NCBI GenBank assembly: GCA_947683625.1
Contig: CANTUR010000340.1
Span: 3,567,316 to 3,631,315, forward strand
Direction: 5' to 3'
Source: Mallotus nudiflorus
Taxonomy: Eukaryota; Streptophyta; Magnoliopsida; Malpighiales; Euphorbiaceae
Length of the DNA stretch: 64,000 bases
Made by a program: the position numbers and the translations under genes. The notes under the pieces are model-generated. The model did no database searches. It was not told where the DNA came from and saw only the letters and a list, made by a program, of their open reading frames with translations. Shown piece by piece: positions 1 through 10,890 of the stretch (position 1 is the stretch's first letter; the number at the start of each line of letters is the position of its first letter).

Positions 1-1
1 T

Positions 2-775
2 TCCAAGCCACCAAACCCAAATGTCCTTGGTTTTGACCCTCACAGTTACTGTAAATTCCACCAAGCTACTGGCCATCCTATAGAAAATTGTATCAGCCTA
101 AAACATGAGATCCAAAACCTGATAGACTCTGGAAAAATCACCAACCCTGAAAAATCCAACTCTAACCTAAACACCAGAAGCAACCTTTTCCTGGACTACC
201 GAAATGTTCCACCACCAGCCACCATGATGATCAACTCTAGGGTTAGCGAAGAAGAAGTGCTAAGCTCCTTTGAGGACCTCAACCCTATACCAAATGGAGA
301 ACCTTTCGGACAACCACAAAGAGGAGTGGAAGATTTACTGGGTCAGCCCTTAGACAAGTTTGATTATAGAGTATTCTACTCGAAACCACCCTCTATTGAT
401 ATCCCTATTAAATCAATTAAGCCCTCAGGTTAGGGAGATGAGTTTGATGATAAGCCGGTAAAAGAAGAGCCTAAAATTCCCGAGCAGATGTTAAGAGGAG
501 TTAAAGATCTATTAGGACAACCTTCAGGCAAGTTCGATTACAAAGTATTATATTCTAAGCTCACTTCCGCTAACATCCCCATTAAATTGATTGTGCCTAC
601 AAGATGGGAGGATGAGTTTGATGATGAGAAGCTACTAAACAAAAAAGAAAAATGCACATTTGAGGTATAGGAAGATGAAGTCATAGAGACAATTGGCAAA
701 CATATGCAAGAATATTTGTTATGTCAACCACCTCAAGAACAACCACTATAAGACTCAGCATTCCTAGCATCTAGA
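2..775 (+). pseudogene. Ty3/gypsy gag C-terminal remnant (Tat/Ogre-like)
   Basis: Gag encodes the nucleocapsid precursor of an LTR retrotransposon. A frame open from base 2 enters from outside the window. It carries a knuckle-like motif of C-x2-H ... GH-x4-C type (residues YCKFHQATGHPIENC, near bases 47-91) followed by a Leu/Ile helix (LKHEIQNLID), an arrangement known from Tat/Ogre-type plant gypsy Gags. The frame ends at a TAG at 431-433. Alignment with the following repeat copy suggests this TAG was a TGG (Trp). The same frame reopens at 488-670 and stays recognisable to about 775 with further stops. No protease, RT or integrase follows: the sequence goes straight into a non-coding 3' region. 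Family assignment is by motif only, and the 5' part is outside the window. Confidence 0.68.
320..667 (+). repeat. 174-bp in-frame tandem duplication inside gag
   Basis: Two copies of a 174-bp (58-codon) segment lie head to tail at 320-493 and 494-667. Both encode the pattern GV(E/K)DLLGQP..KFDY(R/K)V.YSK ... IPIK.I.P ... DEFDD. Because 174 is a multiple of three, the duplication kept the frame. The copies have since diverged, and a stop has appeared at the end of the first. Confidence 0.8.
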
Positions 776-2886
776 ATAGGAAATAAAATTTCTCATTGTC
801 TTCTTTGAATAAAATTTTAGTTTTTATTTTGTTTTAGTGATTGATGATACAAATTCTGATCATGCTTACTTATGTAATCCTGATTGTTCTGTGCATTATA
901 ATTTAGATCAATATGCTTGACATAAATTCAATTCAATTAGATTCATTCAGCATGGGCACAAATGCAAATTCAAAGAACATACATATATCACATTATGTAA
1001 CTTCTGAAGATAGGACATATGAGAAAAAAATTAAAAAAATACAAAAGAGAAAAAAAGAAAGAGAAAAAAGAACAGTAAGGTAAAAATTAAAGAGGAAAAT
1101 TCATGACTGACTGATAACAGGAGTTATATCATGTGATGTAATGAATTTTCTCATTTTTTCCCTAATGAATGATTAAAATTAAATTTTAAATTTTTGTTCA
1201 AACATCGCATATTGGTCTTTATCATACCGCATAAGTATCTGAATGGAAAAAAAATAATACATGATGAAAGCTAAATCAAAGCTATGAGATCACTATTTTA
1301 GTTACATTTTCTTTTTGCCACCTCTTTTATAATTTTCCTTGTAAGCCTAGTGTCCCCTTATACCTTGAGAATTCAGGTGGCTCAGTAACTTGCTTTTCAA
1401 CCCATACATTGTAATTGTCATCAATTATTATTAACATCAAGCCTCACATTCTACTCAAGAATTCTTCGAAGTGCAAGTCCAGTTGATTTCATAATCCAAA
1501 ACTTGCTTCAATCAGTTCACCCACTCTTATGCATCTTTAATACATGAGATTGCAACTAATAGGGTTTGTAAGACAAATGGTCAACAACAATAATGACCAA
1601 ATTGAGTCTCTTGTGCACATGAAGAAAGTGATTGCTAGGATGAATTCAAAATGAAGCTGGGGGCAAAATGTAACTCCGGGACAAGCTAGGGGCAAAATGA
1701 TAAATACAACAGTAGAACTTTAAAGTTAGTGAAAAATATCTCAGGGTAGAAAGGAGTATACTACAAACATATAGATATAACAGTTATCATACAGCAGAAG
1801 CAGTAACAAAAAGAAAAGTTCAATAGTGCATCAATTAATTATGAGCTCTAGTGTAAAGCCATGGACCCCACTCGCTGGCCTAGTTATTTATTCGATAGAC
1901 TATATCAGAAGCTTAAATATCAGAAGTACCAATAATAAAGCTTTAAGTGCTTGAACCTACAAGTTGTTGATGAGGCACCTTGTTCTCACACTCCAAGCTG
2001 CAAACATAGTTTTGCTCCAAATAGAAGACCTATTAGGATCATGCATGTGATGCATAAGATGCATACACTTGCATACATTTGTTGTGAAATACTTTCTTTG
2101 CATAATAAAGTCTTTGAGCCTAGCTAAGATTGTCCAAACACTTTGCTACTAACATTCAAGATTAGTGTTGTAAAAGTGCAGCAAAGTAGTTAGAGTATTC
2201 ATAGGTAAAGCATCTGAAGGAATGAAAATAAAAGGAGTGACATTACCAAGAAGCATCATCCTGGTGACCTCAAGAGGCTGGATAAGACTTTCAAGCTCCT
2301 CAAACTCATTATTCATCTCCATAGTCTTATTGGGAGCATCATTTGGAATATCTCTCCACAATAATTAGACCATTATAGGGTATGGAATATAGTAATAAGA
2401 AGGTCCAACATGTCAATGATACATGCGCTCGGCCCTAAAAAGGGAAGAATGCACTCAAAACTTGAGATGAATGCACTTTAAAGACTTCTTTAATGGTGAA
2501 ATAAAAAACCCTTAACTCCCAAGTCTTTTCTTTTGCAGGAAACATTAGGAAGAGGAATGAGGCCCTTTACCAAAGCATTAATAAAATAGCAGAAACACAA
2601 ATTCAGCCTAAAGCTATAACCTCAATGGCAGAATATCATGACCCTGTGATCCGAGACATCATCACCATAATAAAAAAGGGAAGAATGCATTGCATTTTGA
2701 CAAAATTTCTCCATTTACAAATAAACCATACTAACTTATGGTATTTTATGTAGGGAAAATAAAAGAGAATAAAGAAGAGGAAAGGAATCAGTACATCAAT
2801 AAAAATGACTAGGATAGCAAATGCTAATCACTCATCAAAATCTCACTCTGTGTGACAAACAGCCTGACAAATGGTAAAGGGAAGTA
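776..2886 (+). other. Non-coding 3' region of the gag-only element, part 1
   Basis: No credible ORF is present. The stretch is AT-rich. It contains two nearby G-rich tracts resembling polypurine tracts (gctgggggcaaaatg near 1,658 and gctaggggcaaaatg near 1,686). The segment at 1,850-2,030 (a passage on 'ctagtgtaaagcc ... acctacaagttgttgatgaggcacc') resembles one at 5,530-5,660 ('ctagctatgggctcc ... acctacaagctgtctgcgaagcatc'), so the 3' region holds old internal duplications. Confidence 0.5.
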
Positions 2887-2891
2887 GTATA

Positions 2892-4436
2892 TGTTGGGTT
2901 TTGTGATACAAAAGCAACAAAAAAATTAAAAATTTATCACGTTCCCAAACCTGAATCCATGTAATTCGACTACTTGATTAAATCTAGGATTTCAAGAATC
3001 TTACTAAAACACAGAAGAGGCAAGATTTTCTAGAAGGATGAGAGGAGATTCAAACTGGTGACACCTTAGCTCGAGCTTTTTTCTTTGGTTGTTCGAATCT
3101 AGACATCTCCAAAAGGATGCATCCTTTATAGGTATCCACACAACCAGCGCTTCACAAAAACGAATTGGAGTGTGTGCTAGCAACTTTCTTAATTGTCTCA
3201 TAAATCAAGAACAAAAGAAAAACTCTATGTTTATTTTCTAAAAAAAAGGAAAAATGTTTTTGGAGGTAGGAAAAACAAGTGACTTAAACCTTAGAGAATA
3301 TAACATATTTATAAACTCTAAATTAAGGTTTCACCTACCAATGACCTTTTGGTAATTTCCCATTTATTATATTCTGATTTTGTTTTAAAAACAAATCAGA
3401 AATAATATCTTATTTATTTAAAATAACATTTATCTTAAATAAATAAACAAATAAATAAACAAATAAAACACTTTAAATATTTATTTCCACAATGTTTATT
3501 TTAGGCTTATTAAACCCATATTTGTTTTGGGATTGTTCTAAGTGTGTGACCTTATAGGTTCACATAACATTGGTAGTGGGCCTAAATCTCTATTTAGGCG
3601 TACAAGTTATAAGTGGCCTCTATCAAGACATTATGACTACCCAAGTCATGTGAAGTCAATAATCCGACATAACCTAATTACAGTGAATTTTATCATCCCT
3701 TTATCACATGATATCTTAATTGAACATAAGGCATAGAATGTCATCCTTATATAGTTCAATATTATGACTTAATTTTAAGTAGACTAAAAATGATAACTCT
3801 TTATCAATTCATTTCAGCATGGCCATGCATTTTCCTTCAGTCTATCTTATCAAGGGGCCCATAAATATCTTTCTTATATTAATGAGGGATAAATTCCTTC
3901 AGAATCACTCACATTCCTCACATAACTAATTTCATATCCAATAACATCCTATTTAATCGTCCAGTTAAAAACAATGTTAGAATGTGTCAAAACATAAAAT
4001 GGCTATGTAGAAATCCATGATGATTTCAATGTCAAAGGATCGAAATAAAATTACTGTGATGAGAAATACTTATGACAATAATATATGTAGTATTCTTATA
4101 TTAGGTCAATCCAGTACATGATTTCTCATCATGTACCTATGAGTTGACTTAATATCTCATATTCATGATTAGTAAAACATAACCATCAGTCAATATCATA
4201 CTAGCCTTAATACTTTACTATTTTTATAATGAATAAATGGCTAAGGATAATTAGAATAGAACTCTTATTTTAATCTAAGGGTTTTACTATTAAGTCACAT
4301 ACTTGATGGCCTTAGCAAGAATTAACCATTCATATAATTATCATAAAATCAAATGATAATGAAATACCTCTTTATTAATAAAATAAGAAAGTCAATACAT
4401 AATCATAAATGATTGACCTAGTGCATATCACTAACA
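2892..4436. mobile_element. Solo LTR, 1,545 bp, with perfect 5-bp target duplication
   Basis: The segment starts TGTTGGG and ends CACTAACA, giving the TG...CA ends of an LTR. It is flanked by identical 5-bp direct repeats GTATA at 2,887-2,891 and 4,437-4,441. No internal retrotransposon sequence is present, so this is a solo LTR formed by LTR-LTR recombination after insertion into the 3' region of the gag-only element. The orientation is uncertain because both strands give TG...CA. The family is probably copia-like from its general texture, but I cannot name it. Confidence 0.88.
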
Positions 4437-4441
4437 GTATA

Positions 4442-6412
4442 ACTCTATCTATTTTGATTCTACAATAAAGTACAAAGAAAATTTATAAAATTGAGAGTAA
4501 ATTCATCCACTTCATGATATCATGTGCGAAAACTTATCTCATGACCTTTGATTTTAGTGTCTTTCTTTTATTAGCCTCGTAGAATTCAGATGTCTTATTG
4601 ACAGTTCTATACTGAGAGTTTCTAAAACTCTAATCAATCTAATGCTTACATTACACCCAAACGAGGGGAAGAATATGCAAAGACAAAATCTATGGACTTG
4701 CAGTATAAATTAGTTGAATTTCAAAGTGTCATTTTAGTCTTTTAAATAATAAATGTGCATATAATCTACTCCAATGCTAAAAAATGAGTATGAGTACAAA
4801 TCCCTCAACGGTATCCATGCTGAGTAATATGAGAAAGGCGAGGGAACACTAAGAGGGGAATCAGAATAAGAGCAAGCATAATGTACTCTAATGCCTAAAA
4901 ATGAGCAAGAGTATCAACATGAACCTCTGGTGATATCCACGCTGAGTAATACAAGAAAAGTGGGGAATAATAAAAGAGGACCCACGTTAAAAAAATTACT
5001 CTATTTACTCCAATGCTCTGTAAGAGTATGAGTATCCAAAGGACCTTTCCAATGATATCCATGCTAAGTAATATGAGAAAGGCGGGGGAATACTTGGATA
5101 AGGAAGAAAAGCACAAAAATAATTCAAAGACTATTTTGATACTCTGAATTCAATATTTTCATGCTTAATTTTCGCAAGTTTTGTTTAGCAAATTCTCCCT
5201 AAAATTAGGTGTGGAAGTAAGCTCTTCACTTGGTAAAAAATGCACTCTCAGCATAAGATGGTTAACGATGCCTCTGACCTTTACAAATAGAAAATAAGTA
5301 ATAGTCATGAAAATAAAAAATAGTGAGATTTGTTGAGTACATGCTATCTCATTATAAAAGGATGAATTTTCTCATAAATTTTCAACATTATAATGTACTT
5401 TTATACATTCATCATGGTTGAAACTAACTTCAACAAGTCTGCATGAATTGCAAATCTAAAAGGAAGTGCATCCGACTTGTAGAGTTGGTTAACATAACAG
5501 TACGATAGAAAAATCCGATAGCCTAAATTAGTCATCCTAAGCTCTAGAATCTAGCTATGGGCTCCATCCTCTAGTGGAGTCATCACAGTGAAAGATGTCC
5601 GGAGGTCTGACAGAGGAAGTCCCAACACTATAAGGATCAATGCCCAAACCTACAAGCTGTCTGCGAAGCATCTCAATCTTGCCCTTCAGATCGCTTGAGT
5701 GATATTTTTGTAGAAATAAATAGAAGCAAGAAAAGTTACCTCATTACCCACATCTCTGCACCTGTGGGTATGTAAATGAGTCAAAGGAAAGATAGTTGAG
5801 TCTTCTCAAATTCCAAGATCATTCTGAGGAAAAAAAGGAGGCAGAATCCTCTAATGTTATAAAGTGTCAACTCTCTCATGTTGTCTATGTGATGAGGAGC
5901 CCATAGGATCAGACGGATTACAAATCAGACGTCATATGATGAAGAAATCAAGGAAAGAAAATCAATGAAAAGAGAGAAAATGAAAGGAAAGGAAAATGAA
6001 GAAAGGAGATAATGGAATGTTACATGCAAAAAGGAAAGTGTATATAAAGTGGAAAATATCCACTTTGGTCCTTATACATGGATCCAAATTCTTTCATTGC
6101 AATTTGGTCCATAATTGCATTCTGATTAGGAACATGTTCCTAATTAAATAATGACATTCATCAGATTAATAATTCATTAAATTATTAAAACTGTATAATC
6201 AATCTGTGATTCTAAATTTTCTGTCAAGTACAGAATACATAACAAGATTATAGAATTCATTTTTTGCATTTTACATGCATCATTTCAATCAAAGGATTCA
6301 TATGTTGCACAGTAGCTATGATATGAATTTCAAATGATTATGTTATGTGTTGCACAGTAGTCATAACCTTCATTATGTTATGTACTGCATAGCAATTATA
6401 ACATAAACTTTC
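4442..6412 (+). other. Non-coding 3' region of the gag-only element, part 2
   Basis: This continues the retroelement 3' region to the right of the solo LTR. It contains the approximately 120-bp tandem repeats listed separately and the segment at 5,530-5,660 related to 1,850-2,030. The rest is AT-rich sequence with only short chance ORFs. Confidence 0.5.
4767..5110 (+). repeat. Three imperfect tandem repeats of 115-124 bp
   Basis: Three diverged copies begin at about 4,767, 4,882 and 5,006, each with the pattern 'tact(c/t)(c/t)aatgc ... gag(t/c)a(t/a)gagtat ... atccatgctgagtaatat(g)agaaaggcg(g)ggaa'. Periods are about 115 and 124 bp. They lie in the 3' region of the Tat-like element, a place where this lineage is known to grow tandem arrays. 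Confidence 0.7.
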
Positions 6413-7111
6413 AAATTCATCAGTGCTAGACGTTTTATAGGAACTATAGTACATTTTCAATTCAACTTCACTAGACATCCTATAGGGAATATAGTGTACA
6501 TCATTAGACATCCTATAGGGAATATAACGAAACTCATCAGTACTAGACATTCCACAAGAACTATAGCAGATTTTCAATTCAACTTCATGAGATGTCCCAC
6601 AAGGAATATAGTGTACATCGTTAGATGTCCCATGGGGAATATAATGAAATTCATCAGTGCTAGACGTTCCACAGGAACTATTACAGATTTTCAATTCAAC
6701 TTCACTAGACATCCCACAGGGAATATAGTGTACATTGTTAGATATCCCACAGGGAATATAACAAAATTCATCATTATTAGACATTCCATAGGAACTATAG
6801 CATTTTTTTAATTCAACTTCACTAGACGTCCTACATGGAATATAGTCTACATCGTTAGACTTCTCATAGGGAATATAACGAAATTCATCGTTGCTAGACG
6901 TTCCATAGGAACTATAGCCAGTTTTTAATTTATCATCATTAGACGTCCCACAGGGAATATAGTGTGCATCGTTAGATGTCCCATAGAGAATATAGTGTGC
7001 ATCGTTAGATGTCCCATGGGAAATATAATGAAACTCATCATTGCTAGACGTTCCACAGGAACTATAGTAAGTTTTTAATTTATCATCGCTAAACGTCCCA
7101 CAGGGAATAAT
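6413..7111 (+). repeat. 117-bp higher-order tandem array (about 5.5 units)
   Basis: A tandem array runs immediately upstream of the polypurine tract. The unit is 117 bp in four copies; one copy is 150 bp because it has an extra 33-bp subunit. Each unit is built of three diverged 33-45-bp subrepeats with the core 'tagacgtcccacagggaatata'-like sequence (shown in part). Because all unit lengths are multiples of three, the minus strand has a 277-codon chance ORF (6,338-7,171) reading as repeats of CGTSNDVHYIP / YSSYGTSSNDEF. Tandem repeats in the 3' UTR just before the PPT are a known trait of Tat/Ogre elements and a known source of satellite DNA. Confidence 0.85.
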
Positions 7112-7299
7112 GAAACTCATTTGCACAAAGTCCATTAGATGTTTAGTAGGAAATATAGTGAGACTTGTCAAACATTACAACTTGCTCAGAATTTGAGCAT
7201 CAATATATCATTTAGGATATAATCAAGTGTCCTAATTTCTTTCTTTGAAAATTGTGTGCTTCTATTGCTTTACCGCAATTTGTCAAGAAAACAGTGATA

Positions 7300-7310
7300 A
7301 AGGGGGCAAC
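7300..7310 (+). promoter_or_regulatory. Polypurine tract of the Tat-like element
   Basis: The run aagggggc followed by aac lies directly before the LTR start TGTAAGCACC. The tract primes plus-strand DNA synthesis in LTR retrotransposons, and its position fixes the LTR's left end at 7,311. Confidence 0.75.
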
Positions 7311-7506
7311 TGTAAGCACCTAATTTCGGGATGCAATTATGCATAATTATGACGTAGCCCCTATGATGAAATTTATTCAAAAATTGAACTTGGTTGTCAA
7401 TTTTCTAGACTTTAGGGACTAAATTGCAACATTTTTTTAGGATTTAATTACAAGGAAGTCAAATTTTTAGGGGTCTTTTGGTAATTAAAAGTTAAAAAAA
7501 ATTAGG

Positions 7507-7595
7507 ATTGGCATTGGTGTAATGCCAACTGTAATGCCGATCGGTATTGGTGTAATGCCGACTGTAATGCCGATCGGCATTATACAATGCCGATG
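7507..7595 (+). repeat. Short tandem and palindromic GC-richer block in the LTR
   Basis: Two copies of a 34-37-bp unit with the core 'ttggtgtaatgcc(a/g)actg' are followed by a perfect 16-bp palindrome AATGCCGATCGGCATT at 7,566-7,581. A one-mismatch version lies one unit upstream. The block stands out against the AT-rich surroundings and sits in the likely U3 part of the LTR. Confidence 0.75.
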
Positions 7596-7621
7596 CGTTA
7601 AAAGTCCATTTTTTCAAATTT

Positions 7622-8368
7622 TTGCCCATTTTCTTAATTTTTTTGTCTATTTTTCAGTGTTTTGATTGGTTAAAAAGTTAATATTATTAGTATTATTATC
7701 AGATTTTTTTATGCGTACAAAATGCGTATGGAGCTTTCAAAAATCAAAATCCTTATCAGTTTGTTTTGGAAGAGATGAACCTGTTCCTGTAAACTTGGGG
7801 AGTCAGTACGCGCAACTCTGCTTTAAAAAGCAAAGAGTTTGAGTGCATGAAGGGGGCTTGGCTTGAGACACACATATACAAATTGAGAAAAAAAAGAGAG
7901 AAAGAAAAAAAAAAGAGAGATTGTGAAAGAGAGATAAGAAAACCCTATTACATAAGAAAACCCTAAAAATCAAGACGCAAAGAACACACCCTTGTTGCCC
8001 ATTTTCTTAATTTTTTTGTCTATTTTTCAGTGTTTTGATTGGTTAAAAATTTAATATTATTATTATTATTATTATCAGATTTTTTTATGCGTTCAAAACG
8101 CGTAAGGAGCTTTCAAAAATCAAAATCCTTATTAGTTTGTTTTGGAAGAGATGAACCTTTTCTTGTAAACTTGGGGAGTCAGTACACGCAACTCTACTTT
8201 AAAAAGCAAAGAGTCTGAGTGCGTGAAGGGGGCTTGGCTTGAGACACACATATACAAATTGAGAAAAAAAAGAGAGAAAGAAAAAAAAAAGAGACTGCGA
8301 AAGAGAGATAAGAAAACCCTGTTACATAAGAAAACCCTAAAAATCTAAACGCAAAGAACACACCCTTG
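7622..8368 (+). repeat. 373-bp direct tandem duplication in the LTR
   Basis: Copy 1 (7,622-7,994) and copy 2 (7,995-8,368) are nearly identical. They begin with ttgcccattttcttaattt and end with gcaaagaacacacccttg. The junctions share the trinucleotide TTG. Each copy contains a TATA-like TTTAAAAAG, a purine run and the 5'-UTR-like text 'gaaaaccct..cataagaaaaccct', so the duplication probably doubled the promoter and transcript-start region. The high similarity shows it is younger than most other changes here. Confidence 0.9.
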
Positions 8369-9899
8369 TCTTTTAAAACCCTAATTTTGGTTACTGTCAG
8401 TGTCTTCGAACACAATCAAATCCTAGTCCATAATCAAATTAACACTGAGTCAATTTTAATGGTGATAATCCAATCTGATGGGCTAAAAAAGGCATTTGCA
8501 TAGCATCTAAAATCATCAATGTTCTTTTCTATTTCATTCTTTTCTATTCTTTTCTTTTGTAATTTTTATTTTATTTCGTTATGGTTTTGATTATTCAATT
8601 TCATTTCTAATATGATTATTTCTTTTGTTTTGTTTTGTTTTGATGTTCGATTGTGGATTGAGGGGGATATTGCCTATGTTCAAATGAATAGAAGATCCAT
8701 AGAATGCCATGGAATAATCTGTACTGTTTTCTAGTAGATATTAGGGTTTTAATTTTCATTTTGCATTTATGTGTTCTGTGTGGTTATTTTAATTCATGGG
8801 TGTATAATTATTTAATTTTAATTTTTGTACGTAGTTTGTAATAGCCCCAGTAGTGGGAATAGTGAAAGATTTAATTCTCTGCATTTAAAATCAATTAGTA
8901 ATTAGGTTCAATTGAGTAAAAAATTAATTAAAATCAATGGTGGCAGTAGCTTAATTTAGGGTTCACATGTAATTGATTTAGGTTTTTTTTAGAAAATCAT
9001 TAAAATGTTTGTTTAATCATTTTTTATGTTTTATTTGTTTTGGGTTGTGTTTTTTTTGGGTTTTTATATTATTTTGGGCCCCAAACCCACTCTTAGGTCC
9101 AACTCACTTTAAATAGGCTTAAAATAATGGTTTAGGACTTTAAATGATTAAAATCAATTTAGGCCCATTAGGTTAATTAGATTTTAGGCCCATTTGGTTA
9201 ATTAAAACTTGTTTAGACTTATCTCAGCCCACTTAATTTTATTTCTTTTAAAATAAATAGACCTAAGCCCACTTCTCATTTTAAATAAAACCAAGTTAGA
9301 CTTAGGCCCACTAATTTAACTTTCCTTTAAAATTGAATAGACTTAAGCTCATTCCTTAGATAAACTAAAATAAATAGATTTAGGCTCACTAACTAATAAA
9401 AAATGTAGGCCCACCTTTAGTCCCTTTCTCACGTGTAAATAAGATGTAAATCTAGCTAACTTTTTAATAAAATTAACATAGTTTAGACTTAGGGACAACG
9501 CAATCTTGAGTGCATTTTTTATGTGTAATTTTATTGACTAGATGCCTAGGATTAGATGGATGTCAAATAGGGTTTAAATAAAATTTCATGTAATTAGAGG
9601 ATGAAATAATCATTTAAAAAATTATTCTAAATGAAATGAGACTAAGAGAAGTTAGTATTCCGTTCCCAAAATCTCCTGGTCATGGTGCTAACTTTCTTTT
9701 AGAGAATTGAGTACCACCAATCAAATTGTCCCAGTTATTACCCTGGGTGGCAACTCCTTTTCTCCACACTATGACTTTATGACATAGTAGTGTGTTCCCT
9801 AAGGCCCTGAGCCTAAACAATGTCGCGGTTGCTAAAATCTTAAATGCGTGCTAAACCCCACCGTCTATAATCCTGTATCTATTAGTATAGGTATCTGTT

Positions 9900-10890
9900 C
9901 ATTTTTTTTATTTTTTCTTCTTTGTACATTTGGTAGTCTTATTTTTCTAATGTGGTATCTATAATAGAATTTATTATTATTATTTAGTTGTTACTAGTAT
10001 TGGGTTCTCTAGATAGATTTCTTCTTCCTATTGTTAGTGATATTCGTAGTTCATTATAATTTTTATGTATATTTTTATTTTTCTTGGGTTTTCCTAATTC
10101 CTCAGTATTATCAAATTCTATAGTATATTTTTCAAGATAATTATAAATATTAGTTATCTCCTTAGGTATATATTCTATTAATTCTTTGAATATGGGCCAT
10201 ACTTCATAACTTGTTAATATCTTATTAATATAAATTTCATGTTTGGTAGTCAATGCATATAAAGTTTTTATCTTTATACTAATCAGTTTACTTTCTGGAG
10301 GTACTTTTACTCTAAAAAGTTTATAATATATTCTTAATACTTTGTCTATGTTTTTATCTTTAAGACAAAGGCTAAAATTTGAAAATATGTTTATAACAGC
10401 TTTATTATAACAATTCTTTTTGGTCTAATTCTCCTATTATACTATCTCTTAGACTGTCTCACTCTATCATTTGTTATGACTAAGCTAAAAGGTGAATTAA
10501 TATGAGGTTGGAAGAAATATTTTACTACTATACTTATTCCTCCTATTTGTAAATTTTTATATTAGTATCTTTCTTTCTCTGATATTTTCATTAATTCATT
10601 TTCTATGATATCATTATTAAGAAAAGATATCCTAATATTTTCTTTTGTATCAACCACATCAATTGCTTCTTCAACTATTTTTCCTACATAATATTATTTT
10701 CTTTTTCTTTTAAAATTTGGGTTTTAAAATATTCTTTTAAAATTGTTGTTTGGTTGTTGTTTTTCAAAAACTTCCTTTGCACTAATGTTAGGCTCATAAT
10801 TTAGTAATTCTAAATATTTTTCTCTATTAAATTCTTGCTTTATGTAATTTTTTCCTATATTACTATTTTCTTGTTTAATTAGATTCTAAT
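9900..10890 (-). pseudogene. Pararetrovirus movement protein (30K superfamily), unit A
   Basis: The movement protein lets a virus pass through plasmodesmata. On the minus strand, a broken reading frame follows the coat protein and contains a central block with the pattern GGISIVVKYFFQP ... SPFSLVITNDR, matching the conserved beta-strand and Asp region of 30K-type movement proteins. An 89-codon open stretch at 9,984-10,253 forms the C-terminal part. Several stops and frameshifts interrupt it, so it is dead. This is the only copy in the window that keeps the central block: unit B has a 503-bp deletion there. Assignment is by motif and position after the coat protein. Confidence 0.65.

Larger units (their letters stand above)
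1..9870 (+). mobile_element. Gag-only Tat/Ogre-like gypsy element, 3' part (5' end outside window)
   Basis: This is the overall extent of the first retroelement: gag remnant (2-775), about 6.5 kb of non-coding 3' sequence with tandem repeats, a polypurine tract at 7,300-7,307, and an LTR starting with TG at 7,311. A gag followed by a repeat-bearing 3' region with no pol fits a non-autonomous gag-only derivative (TR-GAG type) or an element that lost pol by deletion. A 1.5-kb solo LTR interrupts it at 2,892-4,436. The 5' LTR is not in the window. The right end is cut by the pararetrovirus at about 9,870. Confidence 0.6.
7311..9870 (+). mobile_element. Long LTR of the Tat-like element (about 2.5 kb, right end unresolved)
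   Basis: The LTR begins TGTAAGCACCTAATTTC directly after the polypurine tract. It contains a palindromic block (7,507-7,595), a 373-bp tandem duplication that carries the probable promoter (TTTAAAAAG in both copies), and a long AT-rich transcribed part. The right end is not certain: a TGGCAACTCC (9,752-9,761) resembles a tRNA-Arg primer-binding site but may lie inside the LTR. Pararetrovirus sequence starts at about 9,871. Confidence 0.65.

Noticed and set aside
3542..3736. 64-codon plus-strand ORF
   Set aside because: Lies inside the solo LTR at 2,892-4,436. No domain visible.
6338..7171. Minus-strand ORF of 277 codons
   Set aside because: It is a by-product of a tandem repeat whose unit (117 bp) is a multiple of three. 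The protein is only repeats of the DNA unit and no domain is recognisable. Mentioned as a check in the findings but not annotated as a gene.
8194..8415. Hydrophobic minus-strand ORF
   Set aside because: Produced by the purine run and A-rich 5'-UTR-like sequence in the duplicated LTR block.
9752..9761. TGGCAACTCC as a primer-binding site marking the LTR end
   Set aside because: It resembles a tRNA-Arg site, which would mean PPT-LTR-PBS, a tandem-element joint. No TG..CA end sits directly before it, and such a motif can occur inside long Tat-type LTRs. Not strong enough to call.
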